Shown in pieces: positions 46,227 to 54,743 of a stretch of DNA of 64,000 bases; the first letter of the stretch is position 1, and every line of letters starts with the position of its first letter. The notes beneath the pieces are model-generated. The model did not search any database. It had not been told where the DNA came from and saw only the letters and a list, made by a program, of their open reading frames with translations. A program made the translations under genes and the position numbers. Location: positions 130,280 to 194,279 of the forward strand of contig QXCQ01000132.1 in NCBI GenBank assembly GCA_003576535.1, read 5' to 3'. The stretch is from Nakamurella silvestris (lineage in GTDB: Bacteria; Actinomycetota; Actinomycetes; Mycobacteriales; Nakamurellaceae).

Positions 46227-46302
46227 CCTGTTCCCGCGCACCGTGTTGCTCCTCGCGCACGTAACTACGTGCGCGAGGAGCAACTACGTGCGCGGGAACA
46301 GG
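46227..46302. repeat. palindrome family B, copy 3
   Basis: Inverted repeat with ~34-bp arms extending through CCTGTTCCCGCGCAC and complement, loop of about 8 nt. It lies between the converging stops of the small protein and nadE (6 nt before the nadE stop). Longest family B copy. Confidence 0.92.
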
Positions 46303-46307
46303 GAGGA

Positions 46308-48032
46308 TCAGTCCCCGTCCCAGCGGTTGGTGATCGGCAACCGTCGGTCCCGGCCGAAGGCCTTGTCGCTGACCTTGGTGCCCAGCGGGTACTGACGGCG
46401 CTTCCACTCCGCCCGGTCGACCAACCTGACCACGTGGGCCACCATCTCCGGGTCGAACCCGTCCGCGACCAGATCCGCCGCCGAGAGGTCGCGCTCGACG
46501 TACCCGTCGAGCAGCTTGTCCAGCACCTCGTAGTCGGGCAGGGAATCGGAGTCCAGCTGGCCGGGGCGCAGTTCGGCCGACGGAGGCTTGGTGATCGAGT
46601 TCTCCGGGATCGGCGGCACCTGTCCGGCCGCCCGTGCCTGCTCGTTCCGCCAGGAGGCCAGCCGCCACACCCAGACCTTGAACACGTCCTTCAGCGGGGC
46701 GTACCCGCCGACCGCGTCACCGTAGATGGTGGAGTACCCGCAGGCCAGCTCCGACTTGTTGCCGGTGGCCAGGACCAGATGTCCCTCGGCGTTGGACAGG
46801 GCCATCAGCAGCACCCCGCGGCAGCGTGCCTGCAGGTTCTCCTCGGCCAGGCCGGACAGCCCGAGCTGGTCCTTGAACACCGTCACCATCGCGCCGATCG
46901 GCTCGACCCGGTAATGCAGGCCGGTCCGTTCGGCCATGTCCGCGGCGTCGTCCTTGGAGTGCTCGCTGGAGTACTCCGACGGCATCGAGACCCCGTGCAC
47001 GTTTTCCGCACCGATGGCATCCACCGCGATGGCGGCGACCACTGCGGAGTCGATCCCGCCGGACAGGCCGAGCACGACCGAGCGGAATCCGATCTTGTAC
47101 ACGTAGTCCCGCAGCCCCAGGACCAGCGCCTCCCAGAGTTCGGCCTCGTCGCTCAGGTCCGGGGTGATCGTGGGGGGCAGCGGGGTCCGTTCGACGGGGG
47201 CCCGGGTGTCGTCGATCTCGACATAGGAGACCGAAAGCCCCTGGTGCACCGAGGTTTCGGTCGGCCGCGGGGTGTCCGGGGTGTTGACCTTCAGATCGTG
47301 CAGCACCAGTTGCGGGGCGAAACGTCCGGCGCTGGAGAGGGTCTCACCTGCAGAGTCCAGCACCAGGGAGCCGCCGTCGAAGACCAGATCGTCCTGGCCA
47401 CCGACGAGGTTGCAGTAGACCACCGGCGCGTCGAGGGTTCTGGCGGCCTCCCGAACCACAGCGAGTCGCAGCTCGTCCTTCTGCTGTTCGAAGGGAGAGC
47501 TGTTGGGGGAGAGCAACAGATCGACACCGACCTCGGACAGGGCGGTGACGGTGCCGCCGTGCTGCCACAGGTCCTCGCAGATGGCGACACCGATGTCGAC
47601 ACCGCGGAACCGGAGCACGGTGGTGGCGGTGGCCGGGGCGAACCAGCGGGCCTCGTCGAAGACCCCGTAGTTGGGCAGGTGGTACTTCTGGAACCGGGCG
47701 ACCACCGATCCGCCCAGCAGGGCGCCGGCCGCGTTGCGGATCCCGCGCTCGTCCAGGTCCAGGTAGCCGACCAGCACCAGGACGTCACCGGCACCGGCCT
47801 CGACCAGTCGGGCCGGCAGCTCCGCCAGGGACCGCCGGGAGGCCTCGCGGAAGGCCGGGCGCAGCGCGAGGTCCTCCACCGGGTAGCCGGTGAGGGCCAT
47901 CTCGGGGAACACCACGACGTCGGCGCCGGCGGCGGCGGCCGCTTTCGCCGCATCGACGATCAGATCGGCATTGCGATCGAGGTCGCCCACGGTTGTATTG
48001 ATCTGGGCCAGCGCCACACGCAGGGTCGTCAT
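46308..48032 (-). CDS. nadE: glutamine-dependent NAD+ synthetase
   Basis: 574 aa from ATG 48032 (MTTLRVALAQINTTVGDLD); an ATG 9 nt upstream is possible, and the GGAGG upstream of 48032 is only 2 nt away. N-terminal nitrilase-type glutaminase with Glu (FPEMALTGYP), Lys (FQKYHLPNYG) and Cys near 150 (AICEDLW). C-terminal synthetase with the P-loop GLSGGIDSAV (about 320) and LATGNKSELACGYSTIYGD. It makes NAD+ from deamido-NAD+, ATP and Gln-derived ammonia. It is ~100 residues shorter than mycobacterial NadE (679 aa) and like the shorter bacterial class. Confidence 0.95.
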   Translation of the reverse strand: MTTLRVALAQINTTVGDLDRNADLIVDAAKAAAAAGADVVVFPEMALTGYPVEDLALRPAFREASRRSLAELPARLVEAGAGDVLVLVGYLDLDERGIRNAAGALLGGSVVARFQKYHLPNYGVFDEARWFAPATATTVLRFRGVDIGVAICEDLWQHGGTVTALSEVGVDLLLSPNSSPFEQQKDELRLAVVREAARTLDAPVVYCNLVGGQDDLVFDGGSLVLDSAGETLSSAGRFAPQLVLHDLKVNTPDTPRPTETSVHQGLSVSYVEIDDTRAPVERTPLPPTITPDLSDEAELWEALVLGLRDYVYKIGFRSVVLGLSGGIDSAVVAAIAVDAIGAENVHGVSMPSEYSSEHSKDDAADMAERTGLHYRVEPIGAMVTVFKDQLGLSGLAEENLQARCRGVLLMALSNAEGHLVLATGNKSELACGYSTIYGDAVGGYAPLKDVFKVWVWRLASWRNEQARAAGQVPPIPENSITKPPSAELRPGQLDSDSLPDYEVLDKLLDGYVERDLSAADLVADGFDPEMVAHVVRLVDRAEWKRRQYPLGTKVSDKAFGRDRRLPITNRWDGD

Positions 48033-48159
48033 GGCCTCCATCTTTCACTACCGGTCGCCAACCGGGAGCGACCCCCGGGTGGTCCGGCCGGACCCGCGCC
48101 ACACCCAGGTATCTTCCGATTCACGCACCGCTCCCAGGGTCAGGTGGGATGATCCTCCG

Positions 48160-49929
48160 ATGACGTCGTTCGCCCGCCGGGCAACCCTCGCCCTTGTTCT
48201 GTCGAGCGTGCTGTTGGCGGGGTGTGGCACGACCGTTGCGGGTCAGGCCGAGCCCGTCGTCGGTGCCGGTTTGCAGGCCACCACGGCTCCGAGCAGTTCG
48301 ACCGATCCGACCTCCGCCTCCACCGAGGTCGAGCCGACGGTCCCGACGAGCCTGCCGGACACCAGCGGCGGGCAGGTGACCGAGCCGTCGACCTCCCCGT
48401 CGGCCGCGACGGATGTCATCGGCCGGCCGATCTCGGGCGGTCAGGGTGCGGGGGTCGTCCCGCCCGAGCTGGCCGAGTTCTACAACCAGAAGCTGGACTG
48501 GACCGACTGCACCTCCTTCTCCACCGGTTCGGACAACGCGGACCTGTACGCCACCCCCGGTCTGGAATGCAGTTACCTGATCCTGCCGCTGAACTACGAC
48601 GACCCGAGCGGCCCGACGGTCGAGATGGCCGTCCTGCGCTCCAAGGCCACCGGGCCGGACCGGGTCGGTTCCCTGCTGTTCAACCCCGGTGGTCCCGGTG
48701 CCTCCGGCATGGGGATCGCCGCCCAGTTCGCCGCCTACGGGGTCAGCCAGGAGCTGTCGGCCAGTTTCGACCTGGTCGGTTTCGACACCCGCGGCACCGG
48801 TTCCTCCCGTCCGCTGATCAAGTGCAGCACCGATGCCGAGCGGGACAAGGTCCGGGCCACCCAGTACGACACCGCCTCCGCCGCCGACATGGCCGCGCAG
48901 GAGGCGGCCACCAAACAACAGGCGCTCAACTGTGCCGAGCGGACCGGCGTCGACGAAGGCATCGACGGTGCGGCCTTCCTCGCCACCGTCGGCAGTGTCG
49001 ACGTCGTCAAGGACATGGACGTCCTGCGTTCGGTGCTGGGTGACGAGAAGCTCAGCTACGTCGGGTATTCCTACGGCACCCTGCTCGGCACCCTGTACGC
49101 CGAGGCCTACCCGGCGAACGTCCGGGCGTTGATCCTGGACGGGGCCGTCGACAACAGTCAGACCCGCGAGGAGTCGCTGCTGGGTCAGGCCAAGGGTTTC
49201 CAGGGCGCCTTCGAGGACTTCGCGGCCGACTGCGCCCAGCAGGCGGCGTGTGTGCTCGGACAGGACCCGGCGGTGGCCACCGCGGTGTTCCAGACCCTGA
49301 CCCGACCGTTGCTCAAGGATCCCGCGCCGGTCGACGGCGGACGGGTACTCACCTACAACGACGCGATCACCGGCGTCATCCAGGCCATGTACTCCGAGAC
49401 CTTGTGGCCGGGGCTGCGTTCGGCCCTGCTCGACCTGTCGAACGGCAACGGCACAGCGCTGATGGCGCTGGCGGATTCCTACGAGGGACGGGATGCGGAC
49501 GGCAAGTACTCGGCGCTGATGGACGGGTTCACCGCGATCCGGTGCGTGGACGACGAGCGGTTCACCGACCCGAAGGCGGCGGCGGAACTGTCCAAGAAGT
49601 ACAACGAGGCCGCCCCCTTCGCCGATTCCGGTCAGCCGCCGTCACCGAGCCTGGACATCTGCGCCTACTGGCCGGTCCCGCCGACCCTGAAGGCGCACAC
49701 CCCGAAGGCCGACGGGCTGCCCAAGGTCATGGTCATCTCGACCACCGGTGATCCGGCCACCCCGTACCAGGCGGGTGTCGATCTGGCGAAGGATCTGAAC
49801 GCGAGCCTGGTGACGATCAAGGGCACCCAGCACACCGGGTTCCTCAGCCTGGGCAACACCTGCGTGGACACCGCCGGGGTGGACTACCTGATCAGGCTGA
49901 CCGACCCGGTACAGCCCCTCGACTGCTGA
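48160..49929 (+). CDS. secreted lipoprotein alpha/beta hydrolase, tripeptidyl aminopeptidase type
   Basis: 589 aa. Lipoprotein signal with lipobox VLLAGC (lipid Cys22), then a Thr/Ser/Pro-rich linker to about residue 110. The hydrolase has the oxyanion motif FNPGGPGASG, nucleophile Ser304 in VGYSYGTLLG, Asp in VISTTGDPATPYQ and His in KGTQHTGFL, followed by the TAP-like C-terminal segment. Related Streptomyces/mycobacterial enzymes cleave N-terminal peptides or esters at the cell surface (SlpD/E, Rv2223c-type). In mycobacteria such genes lie next to glnA2; glnA2 is 3.3 kb downstream here. Palindrome follows its stop. Confidence 0.92.
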   Translation: MTSFARRATLALVLSSVLLAGCGTTVAGQAEPVVGAGLQATTAPSSSTDPTSASTEVEPTVPTSLPDTSGGQVTEPSTSPSAATDVIGRPISGGQGAGVVPPELAEFYNQKLDWTDCTSFSTGSDNADLYATPGLECSYLILPLNYDDPSGPTVEMAVLRSKATGPDRVGSLLFNPGGPGASGMGIAAQFAAYGVSQELSASFDLVGFDTRGTGSSRPLIKCSTDAERDKVRATQYDTASAADMAAQEAATKQQALNCAERTGVDEGIDGAAFLATVGSVDVVKDMDVLRSVLGDEKLSYVGYSYGTLLGTLYAEAYPANVRALILDGAVDNSQTREESLLGQAKGFQGAFEDFAADCAQQAACVLGQDPAVATAVFQTLTRPLLKDPAPVDGGRVLTYNDAITGVIQAMYSETLWPGLRSALLDLSNGNGTALMALADSYEGRDADGKYSALMDGFTAIRCVDDERFTDPKAAAELSKKYNEAAPFADSGQPPSPSLDICAYWPVPPTLKAHTPKADGLPKVMVISTTGDPATPYQAGVDLAKDLNASLVTIKGTQHTGFLSLGNTCVDTAGVDYLIRLTDPVQPLDC

Positions 49930-49931
49930 CA

Positions 49932-49979
49932 CCGCCGGTGCCCGCCCACCACGTCACCGTGGTGGGCGGGCACCGGCGG
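49932..49979. terminator. perfect 22-bp palindrome between convergent genes
   Basis: Arms CCGCCGGTGCCCGCCCACCA plus CG and exact complement, loop TCAC. It lies 3 nt after the hydrolase stop and 9 nt before the ATP-grasp stop; a probable bidirectional terminator with no second copy in the window. Confidence 0.8.
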
Positions 49980-49987
49980 GACGTTCC

Positions 49988-51232
49988 TCACCGCTGGTCG
50001 GCCACCCAGGCCCCGATCAGCCCACGGAAATGCGCGATGAACCGCTCGTGCTCGTGCGCCGGGAAACCCGACCGCACCGTGGCGACGAGCAACTCGTCGA
50101 AATGGGCCGAGTCCACCCAGTCGTGCACCCGTCCCGGCAGCGAGGCCAACGAGTTCGCCCGGAACTCGTCATAGGCCTCACGTTCGAAGTAGTCGTCCGC
50201 CTTCGCCGAGTAGGCGGCGAGCTTCTCCTCCCAGGAGAGGTCCTCGTTGTCGGCGATGTCGAACCAGGATCGGGTGTCGGTGTCGACGCGCGGCCGCCGT
50301 TCGGTCACCGCGCAGAAGGCCGACCAGCTGATCAGCTGGGTGATCGCCCACGGGAAGTAGTAGTGCAGCGAAGTGATCGCGATGTCCGGGCAGGCGTTGG
50401 CATAGTCGATGGGCTGCACCCGGTTTCCCGTCACCAGCGCCTCGCAGGAGTTGAACTCCCAGCGGAAGAAGGCGTTGATCGTCCTGGACAGGGTCTGGAT
50501 CTCCGCGCCGGCGGCGGCGGGCAGGAAGTCGTGGGCCACCTCGTACCGGTCGTGCATCGGCAGCTCCGGTCGGAACTTCATCACCTGGGTCTCGGGACCG
50601 ATGGTGAGTGAGCGGGCGAAGGCGTCGAAACCGTCCACCGCCGCCTGCAGGTGCATCAGCATCTGACCGGACTCGTCGTAGGCCTGGTGCAGGGCGGCGA
50701 CATCGTCGATCTTCGAGACCCCGCGCCAGGCACCGCCGTCGAAGGGCTTCATGAACATCGGGTAGCCCACCGACTCGGCCACCTGGTCGAGATCGAAGGG
50801 CAGGTTGTACGTGCCGGCCGTGTAGGCCCACTTCTCGTGGTCGATGGGGTTCTTGTACGGCACCAGCACGGTCGTCGGGATGTCGAAACCCAGCCGGATC
50901 ATCGCGCAGTAGGCGGTGTGCTTCTCCATCGCCTGGAAGGTGAACGGGTTGTTCAGCAGGTACGTCTCGTTGACGAGCGCCGCCTTCTTGAGCCACTCCC
51001 GCGGGTGGTAGTACCACCAGGCCAGCCGGTCGATGACGACATCGTGACGTACCGGGTCGCGCAGGTCGAAGGGTTCGATGGTCACCCGCTCGGTGCGCAG
51101 TTCGTGTTGTCTGCCTTGGTGTGTCACCGGGCCGAGCCGGTGCACCAGGGTCTCGAAGGCGGTCGGCCAGTCGTTCTCCGTGCCCAGGAGCAGGCCGATC
51201 AGGTGGCTGGTGCTGTCTGTGGGCTTCGTCAT
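49988..51232 (-). CDS. ATP-grasp-type ligase of unknown substrate
   Basis: 414 aa from ATG 51232 (MTKPTDSTSHLIGLLLGTEN); ATGs 6, 12 and 36 nt upstream are alternatives. The ATP-grasp middle shows FTFQAMEKHTAYCAMIRLG, TVLVPYKNP, then YPMFMKPFDGGAWRGVSKI (nucleotide-binding Lys and Gly loop) and MLMHLQAAVDGFDAFARSLT; the C-terminus has WEFNSCEALV and DYANACPD with likely metal-binding acids. This form is conserved in actinobacteria but I know no assigned substrate. It is the last gene of a three-gene minus-strand group with two alpha/beta-hydrolase esterases, which suggests synthesis and cleavage of an ester- or amide-linked small molecule or peptide. Confidence 0.82.
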   Translation of the reverse strand: MTKPTDSTSHLIGLLLGTENDWPTAFETLVHRLGPVTHQGRQHELRTERVTIEPFDLRDPVRHDVVIDRLAWWYYHPREWLKKAALVNETYLLNNPFTFQAMEKHTAYCAMIRLGFDIPTTVLVPYKNPIDHEKWAYTAGTYNLPFDLDQVAESVGYPMFMKPFDGGAWRGVSKIDDVAALHQAYDESGQMLMHLQAAVDGFDAFARSLTIGPETQVMKFRPELPMHDRYEVAHDFLPAAAGAEIQTLSRTINAFFRWEFNSCEALVTGNRVQPIDYANACPDIAITSLHYYFPWAITQLISWSAFCAVTERRPRVDTDTRSWFDIADNEDLSWEEKLAAYSAKADDYFEREAYDEFRANSLASLPGRVHDWVDSAHFDELLVATVRSGFPAHEHERFIAHFRGLIGAWVADQR

Positions 51233-51319
51233 AGGCATGATCATGGCGGCAGACCGCGACTTCGGCAACGGCGCGCAGGACTTCGGCGTCGACCGGCGAT
51301 CGGACCCGAACGCGGCAGG

Positions 51320-52066
51320 TCAGCGCAGCTGCGGGAAGTACACCTGCGCCTGGGCCTGCCAGCTCGGCCAGTCGTGCGGCCACTCCTGACCCCAGACGTG
51401 CATCTCATGGGGCAGACCGGCGACACCGAGCAGATGGCCCAGCTGCCGGGTGGAGTTGTTGGCCCCGGTGGTGTCCTCCCAGGAACCGGAGCCCACCACC
51501 AGGGTCAGGTACAGCTGGGAGCGCAGGTAGTGCAGATGGCCCTCGGCGATCGAGGGGAGGAACCGGGTCGGGTTCGTCGAGAAGGCCTCGGGCCCGAGAT
51601 CACCCCAGCCCCGCCAGCTCCACGGGTCGTAGTTGCCCGAGAAGGCCAGCGCCCGGCCGAACAGATGCGCGTGACGGAAGGCGAAGAGCACCGCGTGGAA
51701 GGCTCCCATCGAGGTGCCGAAGGTGGCGATGTCCGCGCGCCCGCCGCAGTGCTCGACGAGGAAGGGCACCACCCGCCAGACGATCCAGTCCTCGTACCGC
51801 CGGTGGGCGTGGGCCCGGTCCTCGGTGGACATCCAGCTCGCCGACCAGGAGCGGTCGTCGTAGGAGGACACGCAGAACAGCTTGATCTCACCGGCGTCGA
51901 CCAACGGCCGGACGGCCTCCAGCAGGCCGTGCCGCTCGAAATCGTGGGCGCTCCCGGCCTCGGAGGGGAAGACGATCACCGGACGTCCCCAGTGGCCGTG
52001 CACCACCACCTCGACCGGACCGTCGAACTCCTCCCGGTGCAGGTGATGGATCTCGGTCCGGGTCAC
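51320..52066 (-). CDS. esterase-D-type alpha/beta hydrolase
   Basis: 248 aa, GTG 52066 overlapping the stop of the preceding gene (GTGA). Putative esterase fold: GRPVIVFPSEAGSAHDFERH, nucleophile Ser in TFGTSMGAFHAVLFAFRH (GTSMG) and His in VWGQEWPHDWPSWQ. The ANNSTRQLGHLL stretch before the last strand is typical of this actinobacterial group. It hydrolyses an ester; substrate unknown. It is translationally coupled to the enterochelin-esterase-like gene upstream and 87 nt ahead of the ATP-grasp gene. No signal peptide, so cytoplasmic. Confidence 0.87.
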   Translation of the reverse strand: MTRTEIHHLHREEFDGPVEVVVHGHWGRPVIVFPSEAGSAHDFERHGLLEAVRPLVDAGEIKLFCVSSYDDRSWSASWMSTEDRAHAHRRYEDWIVWRVVPFLVEHCGGRADIATFGTSMGAFHAVLFAFRHAHLFGRALAFSGNYDPWSWRGWGDLGPEAFSTNPTRFLPSIAEGHLHYLRSQLYLTLVVGSGSWEDTTGANNSTRQLGHLLGVAGLPHEMHVWGQEWPHDWPSWQAQAQVYFPQLR

Positions 52067-53118
52067 GGGTTCCACCCGTCGGTCGCGGCGACGATCAGAT
52101 CGGCCAGGTCCGTGCCCCAGGCATCCCGCCAGCCGATCATGGTGTGGGCATCCCCGACCCACCGGCAGCGCACCGGGTACCCCTGCGTCCGGAGCGCCTG
52201 GGCCATCAACCCGTTGTTGGCCCGGTTCTCCTCCAGGGTGCCGCAGGTCAGCAGCACCGGGACCGGCCGGCTCGTTGTCCGGACGGCAAGCCGCTCGGCC
52301 GCCCGGCACAACCGCTCGAAGTGGGTGAAGCCGGACTCCTGCGGATCCAGGGCCCGGGTGAAGAAGGAACCCGACTGCAGGGCGAGAGCGTCCACCGAGT
52401 CCGGATGACGGTCCTGCAGGCAGAGCATGGCCACCGCCCCCAGGCTGGCCCCGAGGCCGATCACCGCGGTCGTCGGTGCCGCCGCACGCAGGGCCGGGAG
52501 CACCGTGCCGGCGATCTCGTCGGAGTACCCCTCATCGGCGGCGTACCAGTCGTCCCGGTACCCCTGCGGCGGGTCGAGCAGGGCGACGCGGAACGGACCG
52601 GTCCGGCCCCCGGCGACCGTCGCACCGGCCCATCGCAGCAGGGATCCACGATCGGCGAGATCGCTGCCGTCGTTGGCGATCAGGAGGGGGGCGGGGGTGT
52701 CTGCCGCCAGACCGTCGGGGGACCACAACCTCACCGGAACCGGCGGGTCGAAACCGGGGGGAACGACCACGTCGCCGACGGTGCCGGTGTCCGGGGAATG
52801 CAGCCACCCCGGCTCCGTGTACCCGGGCAGCAGCAGCTCCGATTTCGGGCCGAACGGGTTCGGCACCTTCCGCGGGTTCGTGGTGTCGGTGGTCCAGTGA
52901 TGGTGGTCCCCGGTGCGCAGGGTCAGCTGGTACTCCAGCCGCCCCGCCTCGGGGCGGGGAATGGTCAGCGACCACCCCTGGGGCTCGGGGCTGAAGTCCA
53001 GGGTTTGGGCCTCGCTGTGCCAATCCAGCTCCAACCGCACACCGTCGAGCTCGTGATCTGAATCACTCACCCGGAAGGTGATGTCCTTCGAGGTCACGGC
53101 GGGAGGAGCGGGAGACAT
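52063..53118 (-). CDS. enterochelin-esterase-like alpha/beta hydrolase
   Basis: 351 aa from ATG 53118 (MSPAPPAVTSKDITF). An N-terminal E-set/CBM48-like beta domain (about 10-120, with LEYQLTLRTGDHHHWTTDTT) is joined to an esterase domain as in Fes: nucleophile Ser in IGLGASLGAVAML, Asp near LLTCGTLEEN and His in VGDAHTMIGWRDA. In Fes this plan hydrolyses siderophore esters; no siderophore or iron genes are near, so substrate is open. Start set by a TAGCGT -10 box 7 nt upstream; a GTG 9 nt earlier would overlap that box. First gene of the esterase-esterase-ATP-grasp group, divergent from glnA2. Confidence 0.87.
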   Translation of the reverse strand: MSPAPPAVTSKDITFRVSDSDHELDGVRLELDWHSEAQTLDFSPEPQGWSLTIPRPEAGRLEYQLTLRTGDHHHWTTDTTNPRKVPNPFGPKSELLLPGYTEPGWLHSPDTGTVGDVVVPPGFDPPVPVRLWSPDGLAADTPAPLLIANDGSDLADRGSLLRWAGATVAGGRTGPFRVALLDPPQGYRDDWYAADEGYSDEIAGTVLPALRAAAPTTAVIGLGASLGAVAMLCLQDRHPDSVDALALQSGSFFTRALDPQESGFTHFERLCRAAERLAVRTTSRPVPVLLTCGTLEENRANNGLMAQALRTQGYPVRCRWVGDAHTMIGWRDAWGTDLADLIVAATDGWNP

Positions 53119-53125
53119 GCCTGAC

Positions 53126-53131
53126 ACGCTA
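53126..53131 (-). promoter_or_regulatory. -10 box for the leaderless esterase operon
   Basis: TAGCGT on the minus strand with 7 nt to ATG 53118. Confidence 0.55.
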
Positions 53132-53230
53132 CGTCAGCGTTTCCGGGCCGACCCACGCCAGGAGGGCGGGGTGAAAAGATTCATTCCCGCCAAAGCCGAG
53201 CCGGGCGTGATCCCGCGCCCCCGGACTCAC

Positions 53231-53236
53231 TAGTCT
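53231..53236 (+). promoter_or_regulatory. -10 box for leaderless glnA2
   Basis: TAGTCT with 6 nt to ATG 53243; no RBS before the ATG. Lies back to back with the esterase-operon promoter, ~100 bp apart. Confidence 0.6.
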
Positions 53237-53242
53237 GACCAC

Positions 53243-54583
53243 ATGGATCGTCAGCAGCAGTTCGTACTGCGCACCCTTGAAGAACGCGACATCAGGTTCG
53301 TCCGGTTGTGGTTCACCGATGTGCTCGGAGTACTGAAGTCGGTCGCGGTCGCACCGGCCGAACTCGAGGGTGCCTTCAACGAGGGCATCGGGTTCGACGG
53401 TTCCTCCGTCAACGGATTCGCCCGGGTCTTCGAGTCGGACATGATCGCCAAGCCGGACCCGGCCACCTTCCAGGTGCTGCCCTGGGAGGCCGACGGCGGC
53501 AAGGTCTACTCCGCGCGGATGTTCTGCGACATCTCGATGCCCGACGGCACCGCCTCCTGGGCGGACCCGCGGCACGTCCTGCGCCGGGTGATGGCCGATG
53601 CCGCGTCGATGGGCTTCAGCTGCTACGTCCACCCCGAGATCGAGTTCTTCCTGTTCAAGGATCTGCCCCAGGACGGAAGCCTGCCCGAGCCCGCCGACTC
53701 CGGCGGATTCTTCGACCAGGCCTCCCATGACGCGGCCCCGCACTTCCGGCGTCGGGCCATCGAGAGCCTGGAGGCGATGGGTATCTCGGTGGAGTTCTCC
53801 CACCACGAGGGCGCCCCTGGCCAGCAGGAGATCGACCTGCGTTACGCCGATGCGCTGACGATGGCCGACAACATCATGTCCTTCCGGTACGTGGTGAAGG
53901 AGGTCGCGCTGACCCAGGGGGTCCGGGCCAGCTTCATGCCCAAGCCCTTCCCGGACCAGCCCGGCTCGGCGATGCACACCCATTTCTCCCTGTTCGAGGG
54001 GGAGACCAACGCGTTCTACGACGCCGAGGACCCGTACCAGATGTCCCAGGTCGGCAAGGCCTTCCTGGCCGGTGTGCTCAAGTACGCCCCGGAGTTCACC
54101 GCCGTCACCAGCCAATGGGTCAACTCCTACAAGCGTCTGGTCCTGGGCGGTGAGGCCCCGACCTCCGTCTGCTGGGGCCAGGCCAACCGTTCGGCCCTGG
54201 TCCGGGTGCCCAACTACTCGCCCGGGAAGTCCTCCTCCCAGCGCATCGAGGTCCGTTCCCCCGACTCGGCCTGCAACCCGTACCTGATGTTCGCGGTGAT
54301 CATCGCGGCCGGCCTGCGTGGCATCAAGGAGAACGAGGAACTCCCGGCCCCGGCCGAGGACGATGTCTGGACCCTGTCCGAGGCCGAGCGTCGGGCGATG
54401 GGGTACGTGCAGCTGCCGGACTCCCTCGGCCACGCCCTCGACCTGATGGAGCAGTCGGAGTTCATGGCGGAGACCTTGGGGGAGCACGTCTTCGACTTCT
54501 TCCTGCGGAACAAGAAGGCCGAGTGGGAGGCCTACCGCACGCAGGTCACCCCGTTCGAGCTGAAGCGGTACCTGGGTCTGTAG
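53243..54583 (+). CDS. glnA2: glutamine synthetase type I, GlnA2 group
   Basis: 446 aa, the length of M. tuberculosis GlnA2. Motifs: GFDGSSVNGFARVFESDM (N-terminal), YVHPEIEFFLF (metal Glu), EFSHHEGAPGQQEIDLRY, the ATP-binding AMHTHFSLFEG, NSYKRLVLGGEAPTSVCWG and RIEVRSPDSACNPYLMFAVI. It joins Glu and ammonia with ATP, or a related gamma-glutamyl ligation; GlnA2 in mycobacteria is not the main nitrogen-assimilating enzyme. The Tyr that GlnE adenylylates in GlnA1 is not evident. Leaderless start. Confidence 0.94.
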   Translation: MDRQQQFVLRTLEERDIRFVRLWFTDVLGVLKSVAVAPAELEGAFNEGIGFDGSSVNGFARVFESDMIAKPDPATFQVLPWEADGGKVYSARMFCDISMPDGTASWADPRHVLRRVMADAASMGFSCYVHPEIEFFLFKDLPQDGSLPEPADSGGFFDQASHDAAPHFRRRAIESLEAMGISVEFSHHEGAPGQQEIDLRYADALTMADNIMSFRYVVKEVALTQGVRASFMPKPFPDQPGSAMHTHFSLFEGETNAFYDAEDPYQMSQVGKAFLAGVLKYAPEFTAVTSQWVNSYKRLVLGGEAPTSVCWGQANRSALVRVPNYSPGKSSSQRIEVRSPDSACNPYLMFAVIIAAGLRGIKENEELPAPAEDDVWTLSEAERRAMGYVQLPDSLGHALDLMEQSEFMAETLGEHVFDFFLRNKKAEWEAYRTQVTPFELKRYLGL

Positions 54584-54591
54584 GACCTGGC

Positions 54592-54659
54592 TTCCCGCGC
54601 ACCTTCCGCGGATCGGCGCACCCTGCAGGATGCGCCGATCCGTGCGCGGTGCGCGGGAA
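54592..54659. repeat. palindrome family B, diverged copy 4
   Basis: Inverted repeat with 29-bp arms. The outer TTCCCGCGCAC/GTGCGCGGGAA matches copies 1-3, but the inner stem (GGATCGGCGCA) is unrelated. It starts 9 nt after the glnA2 stop. A second palindrome follows within 20 bp. Confidence 0.8.
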
Positions 54660-54676
54660 CAGAGTTGGCCCGTGAT

Positions 54677-54730
54677 GCAGCAACGGCCCCGTCACTCTCC
54701 TTGCGGAGTGTGTGACGGGGCCGTTGCTGC
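54677..54730. terminator. perfect 19-bp palindrome, likely bidirectional terminator
   Basis: Arms GCAGCAACGGCCCCGTCAC and exact complement around a 16-nt loop that itself holds a CTCC/GGAG stem. Lies between the converging stops of glnA2 and the DUF3043 gene. Confidence 0.8.
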
Positions 54731-54743
54731 GCTGCGGGACGAA

